Made by a program: the position numbers and the translations under genes. Shown here in pieces: positions 33,524 to 43,523 of a DNA stretch of 64,000 bases (positions are counted from its first letter, which is position 1; each line of letters starts with the position of its first letter). The DNA lies in NCBI RefSeq assembly GCF_032813545.1, contig NZ_CP136520.1, positions 1,110,001 to 1,174,000 of the forward strand, read 5' to 3'. The notes below the pieces were generated by a model, which was not told the DNA's origin, made no database searches, and was given only the letters and a program-made list of their open reading frames with translations. The stretch comes from Nodosilinea sp. E11. GTDB lineage: Bacteria > Cyanobacteriota > Cyanobacteriia > Phormidesmidales > Phormidesmidaceae.

Positions 33524-33880
33524 ATGAAGATTCAATCCTCGGTATTGGTTCATTTAGGCTTTGGAAAATATGTGCGATCGGACCAGGTGACCTCACTACA
33601 GCCGGTTGAGGAGGAGCGCGGCCCCGGACGGCGGACGTTTGTGTATCTAGAAGGGCAGACTGACCCCATTGTGGCCTCGCGGGCCGAGGACACCATCGTG
33701 CGCGATTTGGTGCAGGAGCCCCGCGAGGTGATTCAGTCGCGGCAGCAGCAGGAGATTTTGACCGACCTGCTAGAGGATTTGTCAAAGGTCAACTCGACGG
33801 TGCGCCGCATCAGCCGTGACGAGGGCGGCCTCGATCTCGACCAGCTCGAGCACCGGATTCAGCGGGTGCTGGAGGCGTGA
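33524..33880 (+). CDS. DUF370/RemA-like small protein with C-terminal extension
   Basis: A 118-residue protein. The first 60 residues (VLVHLGFGKYVRSDQVTSLQ) resemble the RemA/DUF370 fold, where xxGYGNxVxxxRIxxIV is the matching block. The C-terminal half is a helical charged extension (RQQQEILTDLLEDLSKVNST). RemA of Bacillus is a DNA-binding ring protein regulating matrix genes. The equivalence here is a tentative reading. GC-rich like the core genome. It is the last core-like gene before the AT-rich ParA region. Confidence 0.55.
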   Translation: MKIQSSVLVHLGFGKYVRSDQVTSLQPVEEERGPGRRTFVYLEGQTDPIVASRAEDTIVRDLVQEPREVIQSRQQQEILTDLLEDLSKVNSTVRRISRDEGGLDLDQLEHRIQRVLEA

Positions 33881-34035
33881 TAACGGCAATAATTGACAAG
33901 AGAAATTTTTGTTTAGGCTGAATGATAGGCGATCGCTTCATGAGTAGAATGGTCGTGTTCAGAATTGAGTAAAAGATGAAAGCGTCTAAAACTCTAGTTT
34001 TGGTAAAAATTTCGCGCTTTAAGTAGTGCGCTGAA

Positions 34036-34085
34036 TGCAGCTTTATGGAGAATGAAGTCAATTTTCAATTCACCATAAAGCTGCA
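34036..34085. terminator. 13-bp hairpin behind the ParA gene
   Basis: Arms TGCAGCTTTATGG (34036-34048) and CCATAAAGCTGCA (34073-34085) are perfect inverted repeats lying 5 bp beyond the stop of the minus-strand ParA gene. No U-run follows on that strand. It could be a terminator or the end of an inserted segment, since base composition changes from AT-rich to GC-rich just beyond. Confidence 0.5.
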
Positions 34086-34089
34086 ATTT

Positions 34090-35127
34090 CTAGATCCTTT
34101 CTGGAGTTAAAGCAATAACACTTTTTGCGAAGTCGCTGATGATCTTTAAAAAATTATCTCGACTTTCTATCATACTCTCGAGAATAATCCCTTGCTGTTC
34201 AATTTGCTCTTTCGATAAAGCGAAGATAGGAACATTGTGCTTCTGTGACTGAGCCATCAATGAATTGAAATCAGCAATATTTGCCAAGTTATATGGCGTG
34301 TCGGCAGAAACATGCTCTTGAAACTCTTGTTTTTGAATCACCATATTCTCTTTTGATAGAGCAGGAACTAGCTGACTATCTACAGTCTCTTTAATGCGAT
34401 CAATCCATCTTTGAAATGAACTTGCTGGTGCTCCACTACGTGGACGATACTTTTGAGATATAAAACCTATGAAAACTGGTGGAGAAGCTGGAATTGGATA
34501 CAGCAAGGAGGAATCACGAAATTCTTTGATAGTGCTATTCCAACGAGGTAATACAGCGGATAACGACTTTATTGCTTGCTGGCAAAAGAAGTCTGGAAAA
34601 GTTGGGACAATAAAGTAGTCGCTTGCCATCAATAGACACTCGTTAAGAGCTCCAATACTTGGGCTCATATCAATAAGTACATAGTGAAAACCATGTTTTC
34701 TTGCTGTTTCGCGAAGCAAAAATCCAAAACTTCCAGGAATGTTCCTAAGTGCAGGTATTGTTTTTCCAGTGCCTAATGAAACTGATATCTGGGTTTCTGA
34801 CTCTGACAGCTTGATGTTTCCCGCCAAAAGATGCAAATTTGGATTTTGAGTGGGTATGGGAGAAGCTGCTTCTAATGGACGTTGTTGACCATCTAAAACT
34901 GGTTGAACCGCAGTGTATAAATCACATCCTGGATGCTCTGAATAAAATACCTCAAAATCCTCGACCGCGTTATAATCTAAAACCAAACCTGTTAGATTGC
35001 ATTGTGGGTCTGCATCTACGATTAAGGTTTTGTAGCCTAAATCGGCAAGAGCCCATCCTAAATTAAAAGCGGTAGTTGTTTTACTTACGCCACCTTTATG
35101 ATTAAATAAAGAGATGATTTTTGTCAT
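34090..35127 (-). CDS. Orphan ParA-family ATPase
   Basis: A 345-residue MinD/ParA-type ATPase. The deviant Walker A is FNHKGGVSKTTTAFNL (residues 8-23), then LIVDADPQCNLTG and YVLIDMSPSIGALNECL. The C-terminal part includes YRPRSGAPASSFQRWID and IFALSKEQIEQQG, seen in a subgroup of lone chromosomal ParA proteins rather than plasmid Soj. No ParB gene follows. The gene and its 470-bp upstream region are clearly AT-richer than their neighbours, pointing to transfer. Function could be partition remnant, membrane positioning or defence; none is shown. Confidence 0.82.
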   Translation of the reverse strand: MTKIISLFNHKGGVSKTTTAFNLGWALADLGYKTLIVDADPQCNLTGLVLDYNAVEDFEVFYSEHPGCDLYTAVQPVLDGQQRPLEAASPIPTQNPNLHLLAGNIKLSESETQISVSLGTGKTIPALRNIPGSFGFLLRETARKHGFHYVLIDMSPSIGALNECLLMASDYFIVPTFPDFFCQQAIKSLSAVLPRWNSTIKEFRDSSLLYPIPASPPVFIGFISQKYRPRSGAPASSFQRWIDRIKETVDSQLVPALSKENMVIQKQEFQEHVSADTPYNLANIADFNSLMAQSQKHNVPIFALSKEQIEQQGIILESMIESRDNFLKIISDFAKSVIALTPERI

Positions 35128-35598
35128 GATATACCTGTAAATTCGTTCGAGCTACCTTAAATATATTTTATATCAATAAATCAAACGAACCTTGTTTACT
35201 TAAATTTCTTTTTGTATGACTGAATTACAGTGAATTCCTTGTAAAGAACATTCTTATTCTTTAAGAATGGAATAAAATGATGTCTTCTGTGAAAATCCTA
35301 AAATGATAACTTCGAGGGAAATTTTTACTTAGCAGGATCTATTCATCCCAATAATTAATCTATTTCTCTAGTTCAGAAATATATGTAGTTATTTTCAGCA
35401 TTTTTTATCACCTTACCTCTATGATTTCCCAGGGTTGACGGGGAGCCCTATACCGGTATTTTTTATCATTACGCCCTTCTTCTCGAACGGTGGCCATGTA
35501 GAATTCGAAAATCTTAGTGCTATCTGTCAGTGCTTCCGAGACTGACAACTTAGTGGTGCAGAAAACTCATGACAGTCTCAGTTGGTGCAAGTGGAGCC
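35128..35598. other. AT-rich leader of ParA with shared 42-nt element
   Basis: No gene is seen. It contains the hairpin CATTCTT/AAGAATG (35249-35269), TGAATT direct repeats near 35221 and 35231, and a 42-nt stretch 35485-35526 (GAACGGTGG...TCGAAAATCTT...CTG) that matches 34 of 42 bases at 45800-45841 upstream of the reverse transcriptase, all differences being transitions. A 7-bp hairpin TGTCAGT/ACTGACA (35525-35547) follows the element directly. Confidence 0.6.
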
Positions 35599-36198
35599 TT
35601 ACTCGTACTTTTCGCCGCTGAGAATGAAGATCGGATCGACCGCCGTAAACACCTGGTAGTTGCCCTTGGTCTCCAGTCGATTGACGGCGGGTTGCGCCGC
35701 CTCAATGTTGCGCACGCGCAGGTGGGCAAAGGTTTCAGATACCGTGTAAAGGGTTTCGAGGTTACCGGCGGTAACGACCACTCGGCCCAGCGAGGGCAGG
35801 TAGTCCCAGGCGGCGAGCAAAATGTCTTTGAGGTTGCGCCCACCCTCCACAAAAATGCAGTCAGGGTGGTGGGGCAGTTCGTCTAGGCAGTCGGGGGCGC
35901 TGCCCTGAATCACCTGCACGTTGGAGAGGCCAAAGCGATCGCAGTTGCGCCGAATCAAATCCGCCACATCGCCGTCGCGTTCGACCGCCACCACCCGGCC
36001 CCCAGGAATCATCAGCGCCGCCTCGATCGCCAGGGTGCCAGTGCCCGCGCCGATATCCCACAGCACGTCTTTGGGCTTGAGCCGCAGGTAGCCCAGCAGC
36101 AGCATCCGCACCTCCCGACAGCTGAGAGGAATGCCGGGCAACTGCTCAAACAAATGGTCAGGAATGCCAGGGGTAGCGTAGGGCCAAAGGTTAACCAT
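35599..36198 (-). CDS. cbiT: Precorrin-6Y C15-methyltransferase/decarboxylase CbiT
   Basis: A 199-residue SAM-dependent enzyme of cobalamin synthesis, the CbiT half of CobL, which methylates C15 and decarboxylates the acetate chain. The SAM motif is LWDIGAGTGTLAIEAALM, preceded by GIPLSCREVRMLLLGYLRLK and followed by RVVAVERDGDVADLIRRN and PDCIFVEGG. Length is normal. It is alone on the minus strand with no other cob/cbi gene in the window. The GC-rich composition marks it as core, beside the AT-rich ParA segment. Confidence 0.9.
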   Translation of the reverse strand: MVNLWPYATPGIPDHLFEQLPGIPLSCREVRMLLLGYLRLKPKDVLWDIGAGTGTLAIEAALMIPGGRVVAVERDGDVADLIRRNCDRFGLSNVQVIQGSAPDCLDELPHHPDCIFVEGGRNLKDILLAAWDYLPSLGRVVVTAGNLETLYTVSETFAHLRVRNIEAAQPAVNRLETKGNYQVFTAVDPIFILSGEKYE

Positions 36199-36364
36199 AG
36201 GACGTGAAAGAACAGCGCTGGCTCTATTATCGCTATGGCGTCAAGCGATCGCGGCAACAGTGCAAAGCCAGACAGGCTCACCAACAAGGCATAATGGGTA
36301 AAGATTCAGGTTGGCTGATTAAGCCAACGGTCCCTAGCCTGTCTTGCCCCATCGTGCCCCTTCA

Positions 36365-36868
36365 ATGAATTACCTGGTAGCTGTCTTAGACAACCGCATC
36401 AAAGCCGAAGAAGCCTATAGCGCCCTAGAAGAGGCCAGCCTGCCCAAAGACAACATCGACATTTTGGGCAAAGGCTTTAAAACCGCCGATGAATTTGGTC
36501 TGATCGACCCCGCCGACCAGGCCTGGAAGCAAATTCGCCTCATGATGATCTGGCTAGTGCCCTTTGGCTTTATTGCCGGGTTTAGCTTCAACCTAATCAC
36601 CGGGTTAGACACCTTCGCCTTTACGGGCCGGCTGGGCAACCAGATTCTCGGCGGGCTGTTAGGCGCTGGCGGCGGAGCCATGGGAGCCTACTTTATCGGT
36701 GGCGGCATGGGCATTCTCGGCAGTGGCGATGCGCTCTCCTACCGCAACCGGCTCAACGATGGCAAATTTTTAGTCGTGGTGCGCGGCTCCGAGGCAGTGG
36801 TGCGCCAGGCCACCCCCATTCTGCGCAAGTTTCGCCCCGAAAACATTCAGGGCTATGCAGGACGCTAG
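36365..36868 (+). CDS. Cyanobacterial membrane protein with glycine-rich central segment
   Basis: A 167-residue protein of a conserved cyanobacterial type that I cannot name. Residues 1-45 form a small alpha/beta domain (MNYLVAVLDNRIKAEEAYSA), residues 60-125 contain two hydrophobic Gly-rich segments (IWLVPFGFIAGFSFNLITGL and GGLLGAGGGAMGAYFIGGGM), and residues 130-165 another soluble part (FLVVVRGSEAVVRQATPIL). It resembles general-stress-like hydrophobic proteins. The start at 36365 is preferred over 36344. Confidence 0.65.
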   Translation: MNYLVAVLDNRIKAEEAYSALEEASLPKDNIDILGKGFKTADEFGLIDPADQAWKQIRLMMIWLVPFGFIAGFSFNLITGLDTFAFTGRLGNQILGGLLGAGGGAMGAYFIGGGMGILGSGDALSYRNRLNDGKFLVVVRGSEAVVRQATPILRKFRPENIQGYAGR

Positions 36869-36987
36869 GGTAATCTACCGCTCAAAACCTCTCGCTCAGC
36901 GGGTCGTTCTACCCCAGGGGCCAAGGGCTGTTTACTCGATTGCGCCCCTCATCCGCTCCTCTATAGGACAATGGCTAGGTGTCTCCA

Positions 36988-38535
36988 ATGTCCCCCATGA
37001 GCAAAGACGTCATTATCATCGGCAGCGGCATTGGTGGCCTCTGCTGTGGAGCCTTGCTGGCCCGCTACGGCTACCGCGTCACGGTTTGTGAGAGCCACAC
37101 GATTGCAGGCGGAGCCGCCCACGGCTTTGAGCGCGAGGGCTATACCTTCGATTCGGGGCCGTCGCTCTATTCGGGTATGTCCTACCGAGGGTCTACCAAC
37201 CCCCTGCGCCACGTGCTCGATGCGGTAGGCGAAGGCGACACCGTTACCTGGGCCAACTACGATACCTGGGGTGTGCGCCTGCCCGAAGGCGACTTTGACA
37301 CCACCGTGGGCAATGACCAGTTTGCCGAGGTGCTGCACCGCCTACGGGGCGAGGCCGCCGTGGAAGAATGGCGTCGTCTACAAGCCGCGATGGTGCCCCT
37401 AGGCAAAGCCGCCACCGCTCTACCTGCCGCCGCCCTGCGGCTAGACGGGGGCGCATGGCAAACCGTTGCCCCCTACGCCTGGAACCTGCTGCGCAACGCC
37501 CCGGCCCTAGCTCAGTCGAGCAATCCCTTCAGCTCGGTGCTCGATCGCACCACTACTGACTCCTTCATTCGCCACTGGATGAATCTGCTCTGCTTTTTAC
37601 TCTCGGGCCTACCCGCCGAGGGCACCAGCACTGCCGAAATGGCCTTTATGTTTGCCGAGTGGTACCGTCCCGGCGTCACCCTCGACTACCCCATCGGCGG
37701 CAGCGCGGCCCTGGTTGATGCCCTGGTGCGGGGCCTGAAAAATTTTGGCGGCACCCTGCGGCTGGGCACTCACGTGAAAAAAATTTTGGTAGACCACGGG
37801 CGCGCCACCGGAGTTACCCTCCGGTCTGGAGAAGTGCTCAGAGCCAGCACCATAATCGCCAACGCCTCGATTTGGGACACGCTCAAGCTGGTGCCGGAGG
37901 GCGCATTGCCTCAAGACTTCGTCACAGAACGTCAGGCCACTACCCCCTGCCCCAGTTTTCTACACCTGCACCTGGGTATTGACGGCGAAGGATTGCCGCC
38001 CGACCTAGCCTGCCACTACATCACCGTGGAAGACTGGGAACGGGGCATTGATGCCCCCCAAAACTTGATTGTCATGTCAATTCCCACGGTGCTCGACCCG
38101 TCGCTGGCTCCACCGGGCAAACATACGATCCATGTCTATACCCCCGCCACCGAGCCCTACGACCTGTGGGAGGGGTTAGATCGCCGCAGTGCTGAGTATG
38201 CAGACTTGAAGAAAACGCGGGCAGAACCCCTCTGGCAGGCCCTAGAGCGCATCATCCCCGACGTGCGCCAGCGAGTAGAGGTCGAACTGGTGGGCACACC
38301 TCTCACCCACGAGCGCTTTTTGCGCTGCCACCGGGGCAGCTACGGCCCCGCCATCTCGGTTCAGGATGGTCTGTTCCCAGGGCCAAAGACCCCGCTTGAG
38401 GGGTTACTCTGCGTAGGCGGCTCCACGTTTCCGGGAATTGGTCTGCCAGCGGTGGCGGCTTGCGGGCTGATCACCGCCAACACCCTGGCCTCTGTCAGCC
38501 AGCACCGGGCGATGCTCAGAGATGCCCTGGGATGA
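36988..38535 (+). CDS. FAD-dependent oxidoreductase, carotenoid isomerase/desaturase-like
   Basis: A 515-residue flavoprotein. The FAD motif is IIIGSGIGGLCCGALLARYG with ESHTIAGGAAHGFEREGYTF and DSGPSLYSG. The C-terminal block LLCVGGSTFPGIGLPAVAAC is the CrtI/CRTISO/CrtO type. It is related to the carotenoid isomerase CrtH but diverges in the middle, so it may act on another isoprenoid. Three in-frame starts exist (36979 GTG, 36988, 36997). CrtD, a second member, is at 55858. Confidence 0.8.
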   Translation: MSPMSKDVIIIGSGIGGLCCGALLARYGYRVTVCESHTIAGGAAHGFEREGYTFDSGPSLYSGMSYRGSTNPLRHVLDAVGEGDTVTWANYDTWGVRLPEGDFDTTVGNDQFAEVLHRLRGEAAVEEWRRLQAAMVPLGKAATALPAAALRLDGGAWQTVAPYAWNLLRNAPALAQSSNPFSSVLDRTTTDSFIRHWMNLLCFLLSGLPAEGTSTAEMAFMFAEWYRPGVTLDYPIGGSAALVDALVRGLKNFGGTLRLGTHVKKILVDHGRATGVTLRSGEVLRASTIIANASIWDTLKLVPEGALPQDFVTERQATTPCPSFLHLHLGIDGEGLPPDLACHYITVEDWERGIDAPQNLIVMSIPTVLDPSLAPPGKHTIHVYTPATEPYDLWEGLDRRSAEYADLKKTRAEPLWQALERIIPDVRQRVEVELVGTPLTHERFLRCHRGSYGPAISVQDGLFPGPKTPLEGLLCVGGSTFPGIGLPAVAACGLITANTLASVSQHRAMLRDALG

Positions 38536-38608
38536 ATGTCATTACATTCAGGCTGGTGAGCAGTGCCCTAAACTCAGGCTGGTGGGCAGTGCCCACCCTT
38601 GTATCTTT

Positions 38609-38680
38609 AGAGGTGTGTGGCAGACCGTCCCACCCTAGGTTGTCCAAAACCGAACGTAGCATGGGTCGCTGCACACCTCT
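38609..38680 (+). ncRNA. Candidate IS110 bridge-RNA stem
   Basis: AGAGGTGTG (38609-38617) pairs perfectly with CACACCTCT (38672-38680), and the stem continues inward with GCAG/CTGC and ACC/GGT. It lies 94 bp before the transposase start in the left-end non-coding DNA, where IS110-group elements encode the bridge RNA that pairs with donor and target. The internal loops could not be assigned to guide sequences by eye. Confidence 0.45.
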
Positions 38681-38749
38681 GAAGTTAACTCGCAAAATCG
38701 CCAGGAGCTTAGACTCCGTATCGAGCAAGGACGAGTGATGTCAGATTAA

Positions 38750-39748
<999 letters not shown>

Positions 39749-39920
39749 GGAACAGCAAGACTCTGTCTGATGCAGGCAGGGCTCCTGGCTTGATTTCCGC
39801 TGCCATCCCGCCGAGGCTAATCGCATAGCAGGATGAGCTTGACAAAGAAGATAATCGCTACGGCAGCTTAATAGCTTATTTCAGTGACAGTCCACCCTAA
39901 GTTAACCAAGCGGGCTGGGT

Positions 39921-40259
39921 TCAAAACGGTAGCCTGCGGGTGGTGAGCATTTGGTAGCCATAGCCCATGGCCAGCAGCGATACCAGAAATTGCCACAGGC
40001 TGGTGGGGTTGAGAATGGCACGACTACTGGCAAAGACACAGAGAATGCCGAATGCGATCGCCACCCAGCCCGCCGACTTCGCCCCAGAGGGCAAAAACAC
40101 CAGCATAAACACCCCAACCGCTAGCGACAGCACTGACAAATCAGCCGCAATGCCGCGCCACCAGGGATAAGCCGACGTAGTAAAGAAAATATTCTTACCC
40201 AAAAAGTAAATCCCTAAAATCATTAGGGCAAACCCAATCAGGGGAGTCAATAGCCGCAT
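39921..40259 (-). CDS. Small four-helix membrane protein
   Basis: A 112-residue integral membrane protein with four hydrophobic segments: LIGFALMILGIYFLGKNIFF, IAADLSVLSLAVGVFMLVFL, SAGWVAIAFGILCVFASSRA and LWQFLVSLLAMGYGYQML. It is not a family I can name, but such short proteins are common in filamentous cyanobacteria. It lies 39 bp downstream of the next minus-strand gene (40299), so the two may be co-transcribed. Confidence 0.65.
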   Translation of the reverse strand: MRLLTPLIGFALMILGIYFLGKNIFFTTSAYPWWRGIAADLSVLSLAVGVFMLVFLPSGAKSAGWVAIAFGILCVFASSRAILNPTSLWQFLVSLLAMGYGYQMLTTRRLPF

Positions 40260-40298
40260 AGTTAACCTCGTCAGTACAGTTCAGCACACCCAAATTCT

Positions 40299-40892
40299 TT
40301 AGTCTTCGAGGGGTCCTCCAGCCCGGTTCAAGCTCCAGGCAATCAGCAGCGGCACTCCCAGCCCAATCGCCAAATTCAGCAGCAGCCACCCATAGGAGGC
40401 AGGGCCACCAAACCCGTGAATATAGAAACCTCGGCGGGTTGACGACAGTAGCGTATCCCAAATCAAATGGGCGCTGACGCCCACCGACAGGCCCATGGCC
40501 CCGTCTCGCACCAGGTTAGCCGCTGTTTTTTGCCAGGCGGCCAGGGCCGGATGCTGGACAAACCAAATCCATCCGCTGAGCAACCCCATCGGTATGAGTA
40601 CCGAGTGAAACAACCAGCTCCGGTGAATTAGAAACCGTAGCCCGGTGGCCTTGTAGAGGGGAATATCCCAATCGGGGAAGGCCATATAAAAGAAGGTACC
40701 GCTGAGCAGCGGCACCCCTAGCTTGCGAAAGAAAAACAGGCCGCTAGCCCCCCAGATCACCATGACTAAAAAGCAGATTGGGTTGATGGTCGCCGCTGCG
40801 CCCCGGTGATTGCGCTCTAGCACCCACCAAAAACCAACGCCAGTAGCAATACCTACGGCAAAATGAAGCAGCTTGTCCAATAGTGCAGGCAT
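40299..40892 (-). CDS. YdjM/DUF457-like membrane-bound metal-dependent hydrolase homologue
   Basis: A 197-residue membrane protein with 5-6 helices. Conserved polar residues resemble the YdjM/DUF457 family: FPDWDIPLYKATG, IHRSWLFHSVLIP and VGVSAHLIWDTLL, where Asp and His residues could bind a metal. Activity is unproven in this family, so the hydrolase name is a family label only. It ends with a short helix WSLNRAGGPLED. Confidence 0.65.
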   Translation of the reverse strand: MPALLDKLLHFAVGIATGVGFWWVLERNHRGAAATINPICFLVMVIWGASGLFFFRKLGVPLLSGTFFYMAFPDWDIPLYKATGLRFLIHRSWLFHSVLIPMGLLSGWIWFVQHPALAAWQKTAANLVRDGAMGLSVGVSAHLIWDTLLSSTRRGFYIHGFGGPASYGWLLLNLAIGLGVPLLIAWSLNRAGGPLED

Positions 40893-41165
40893 TAGAGAGC
40901 GTAGGAATCCGATTATGACTACAAGGCCAAAGCTAGGATTCCCGAAACGTTCTCGCCCGCAGACAGATCAATCATTACCAGTTGGCACTGAGATCGCTTT
41001 CCCATGAGTGGAAACGTGGGTCTGGAAATTGGTGGGTGGCAAGGTCTAGAGCTTCGGCCCTGACCCACGCTACGTCTACCCCCCTTTATGGATGGTGCGG
41101 CGATGTCGCACTGATTGAGGGAAAACCACCGTTTGCCCCTACCAACCCCATCCACCCATCTAGTC

Positions 41166-42818
41166 TCAGCTTGGCTCGCGCCAAAACGTTAGATTCTCGC
41201 TGATCGGCTGTAGCATCGTGCCGGGGTAGTAAAACTGAAGAATTCGCCCATGGTTCCAGCCCAGGTTGCCTAGACGGTAAGACCCCGCCTGGCTCAGCCC
41301 CACGGCGTGGCCCCAGCCGCCGCCGACAAAGCGATAGCCGGTGAGCTGTCCCGATGCCCCCTCGGCCCCGGCGCTGTAGATCGGTTCGATGTAAAACAGC
41401 AGGCTACGGGGGGGGCGCAGCACGCGAACGATTTCATCCTTACGGAGTTCTACCGTGCCGATGTCGGTTTCTACCTCGACTAGCTGCACCCGGCCTGAGT
41501 TGGCCCGCTCAGCCACCCGCAGTGACTTCACCTGGGTGAACCCCGCCAGCGGGTGCTGCCTGCGCCCCAGATAGCCCTTGAGGTCGGCGGTAATCTCGCT
41601 CAGAGCACCTTCGTTGCGCCAGCGAAATAGCTGCCAGCCCACCTCGTTAAAACCCTCGTTAAGCGAGATAAATCGCCGAAAGGCTTCTTCAGAATTCAGC
41701 GGGTACTGGTTGATATTCCACAAGCCGTGTACCGAATCAACTACGGGGCGCAGGTAGGGGCGATCTGGCCCATCCCACACGTCGCTAAAGGCGGCGGTAA
41801 TGCCCCCGCTGGTGGAGGAGTAAAGCGCGTCTACCAGCTCGTTTTGGTAGGTGAGCACCTGCCCCTGGGTGGCGGTAATCGCTTGGTCCGTCACCGTCGC
41901 TGTGCCCGTCAGCCCCCGGTACACCTGGCACTGGGTGTCGGCACAGAGTTCGTAGTCGTCGATCGCAAAGCGACGCAGGTTGCGCAAGGCGTAGGTGCGG
42001 GCCAGCACCGCCTGGGCCTGAATGGCGGGTACCGGGGCACCGGCCCCAATCTCGTGGGGTACCACGCCGCGCAAATAGGTTTCGATCGGCACGCTGTTGA
42101 CCAGGGTGTAGGTGCCGTAGGTGTTGGGCTGTACCCGCAGAGTGCCGCCATAGACGCGGGTGACGGGGGGTTCGCCGGGCTGGGTCACCCGCACCCGACC
42201 CCCGCTGGCGCGAATGTCAAAGCTGTTGCGGTTGTAGCGGTAGCCGTTGGCTTCAAAGTAGGTGCGCGGAATTTGGCCGATCACCTGGCTGTCGAGAAAG
42301 ACTTCGCTAAAGCCCTGGTCTTGGAGATTTTTGACCAGTAGGCGGCGCACCAGGGGGTTGTCGTAGGTCTCGCGGTTGGCCCACACTTCCCAACTGCCGG
42401 GCTGGGCGATCTCGGGCTCAATGCCGCGATCGCGCCACTCTTGGGCATTGTATTCGGCGGTTTCAAAGCTGCGGTGGTTGCCGAGCACAATGCGCTCGTT
42501 CAGGGCGGCCTCGGGCAGTTGCTCAGGGGCCAGACCAATTACCACGCGGGTGGCGGTGACGGTTTGGGGTTGGCCGTTGGTGTCAAAGCTGAGGGTGAGT
42601 TGTTCGCCCTGGAGCGCTTCTAGGACGATGCGATCCTGCATGTCTTCCCCGAATCGCTGAACGATGCCCACCTGAATCACCGGGTTGAGGGCGGCGGGGG
42701 CGGGGGCGGACAGGGTGGTGGTGAGGGCGATCGCCATGCCGCCTACGGTACCCAACCATCGCGATCGCCGATTGCCCAAGGGCCGAAACTGAAGTCGGGG
42801 CAGGGAAAGCGTAGCCAT
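41166..42818 (-). CDS. SpoIID/LytB-domain exported protein
   Basis: A 550-residue protein with an N-terminal signal (RWLGTVGGMAIALTTTLSAP, then APA). The SpoIID domain is at residues 230-400: NSVPIETYLRGVVPHEIGAG, IQAQAVLARTYALRNLRRFA and VDALYSSTSGGITAAFSDVW. SpoIID is a lytic transglycosylase acting on denuded glycan; the catalytic Glu would be that of PHEIGAG. Cyanobacterial homologues are common and thought to act in wall remodelling. C-terminal GGGWGHAVGLSQAGSYRLG is also typical. Confidence 0.88.
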   Translation of the reverse strand: MATLSLPRLQFRPLGNRRSRWLGTVGGMAIALTTTLSAPAPAALNPVIQVGIVQRFGEDMQDRIVLEALQGEQLTLSFDTNGQPQTVTATRVVIGLAPEQLPEAALNERIVLGNHRSFETAEYNAQEWRDRGIEPEIAQPGSWEVWANRETYDNPLVRRLLVKNLQDQGFSEVFLDSQVIGQIPRTYFEANGYRYNRNSFDIRASGGRVRVTQPGEPPVTRVYGGTLRVQPNTYGTYTLVNSVPIETYLRGVVPHEIGAGAPVPAIQAQAVLARTYALRNLRRFAIDDYELCADTQCQVYRGLTGTATVTDQAITATQGQVLTYQNELVDALYSSTSGGITAAFSDVWDGPDRPYLRPVVDSVHGLWNINQYPLNSEEAFRRFISLNEGFNEVGWQLFRWRNEGALSEITADLKGYLGRRQHPLAGFTQVKSLRVAERANSGRVQLVEVETDIGTVELRKDEIVRVLRPPRSLLFYIEPIYSAGAEGASGQLTGYRFVGGGWGHAVGLSQAGSYRLGNLGWNHGRILQFYYPGTMLQPISENLTFWREPS

Positions 42819-42955
42819 AGCGCTCTAACGAAGTAGGGTACTGCCCGCCGTTTGTGCGATCGGGTCAAAGAGATTCTAGCGGCTTCAGACCCTTTATGAC
42901 CTAACCCTAACAAAAGAGCTGCGATCGCACTTTTTCTGGCTCGGGTTTTCGCGCA

Positions 42956-43288
42956 TTATGATAAGGCAAGCAGTGACAAGCTCTCATCTTCATAAAACAA
43001 TTTGATCGCGTCAAAATCTCGACGCAACACGTTTTCAACTTGCCGTGTTGAGCAGTTGCCAAGGCGAAGCCAAATGACCTTTGGTGGATTGCCAAGTACG
43101 AGGCTCAGATCGTGCATATCTGCATCTTTTGAGACAATCATCAAATTGTTGTCTTTGGCAAAATCCCAGACTATTGGGTCAATCGTTGCTTTCATGTCTA
43201 CGTCGCGAACGTGAAGCGAATTTGGGAAAAGGTCGCTCAATCGGCTTGATAGTTTGGGCGACAGGTTTTCGTCAAAAAGTAATTTCAT
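42956..43288 (-). CDS. DUF5615 PIN-like toxin
   Basis: A 110-residue PIN-like protein of the DUF5615 family: MKLLFDENLSPKLSSRLSDL, HVRDVDMKATIDPIVWDFAK and MIVSKDADMHDLSLVLGNP. The acidic residues DEN, D and KDAD match the nuclease site. It overlaps the DUF433 gene upstream by four bases (ATGA), the standard antitoxin-toxin arrangement. It would be an RNase toxin neutralised by the partner. Confidence 0.82.
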   Translation of the reverse strand: MKLLFDENLSPKLSSRLSDLFPNSLHVRDVDMKATIDPIVWDFAKDNNLMIVSKDADMHDLSLVLGNPPKVIWLRLGNCSTRQVENVLRRDFDAIKLFYEDESLSLLALS

Positions 43289-43515
43289 GCAGATAGAGGA
43301 GCGGTCATAAACCGACGCTCGCGATCAGCGGCATAGGCGATGCAGGCTTTTAGGTCTTCTCGCGTTAGGTCGGGAAAGTCGTCGAGAATTTCGGCTTCGG
43401 TCATCTCGGAAGCTAGGTACTCAAGGACTTCGTAGACGGTGATTCGCAAACCGCGTACGCAGGGTTTGCCGCTGCGCTTGTTTGGTTCAATTGTAATGTA
43501 GTTTCGGTAGTCCAT
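43285..43515 (-). CDS. DUF433 antitoxin
   Basis: A 76-residue DUF433 protein with a small HTH domain: YITIEPNKRSGKPCVRGLRI, TVYEVLEYLASEMTEAEIL and DDFPDLTREDLKACIAYAAD are family-typical. DUF433 genes commonly precede DUF5615 or other PIN toxins and probably bind DNA to autoregulate the pair. The sequence just upstream has two TTGAGGTT(G/A)-like direct repeats near 43525 and 43545 (GAGGTTGTATTTTCAAC and GAGGTTGCATTTTCAAC), which may be the operator. Confidence 0.85.
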   Translation of the reverse strand: MDYRNYITIEPNKRSGKPCVRGLRITVYEVLEYLASEMTEAEILDDFPDLTREDLKACIAYAADRERRFMTAPLSA

Positions 43516-43523
43516 GGTTGAAA

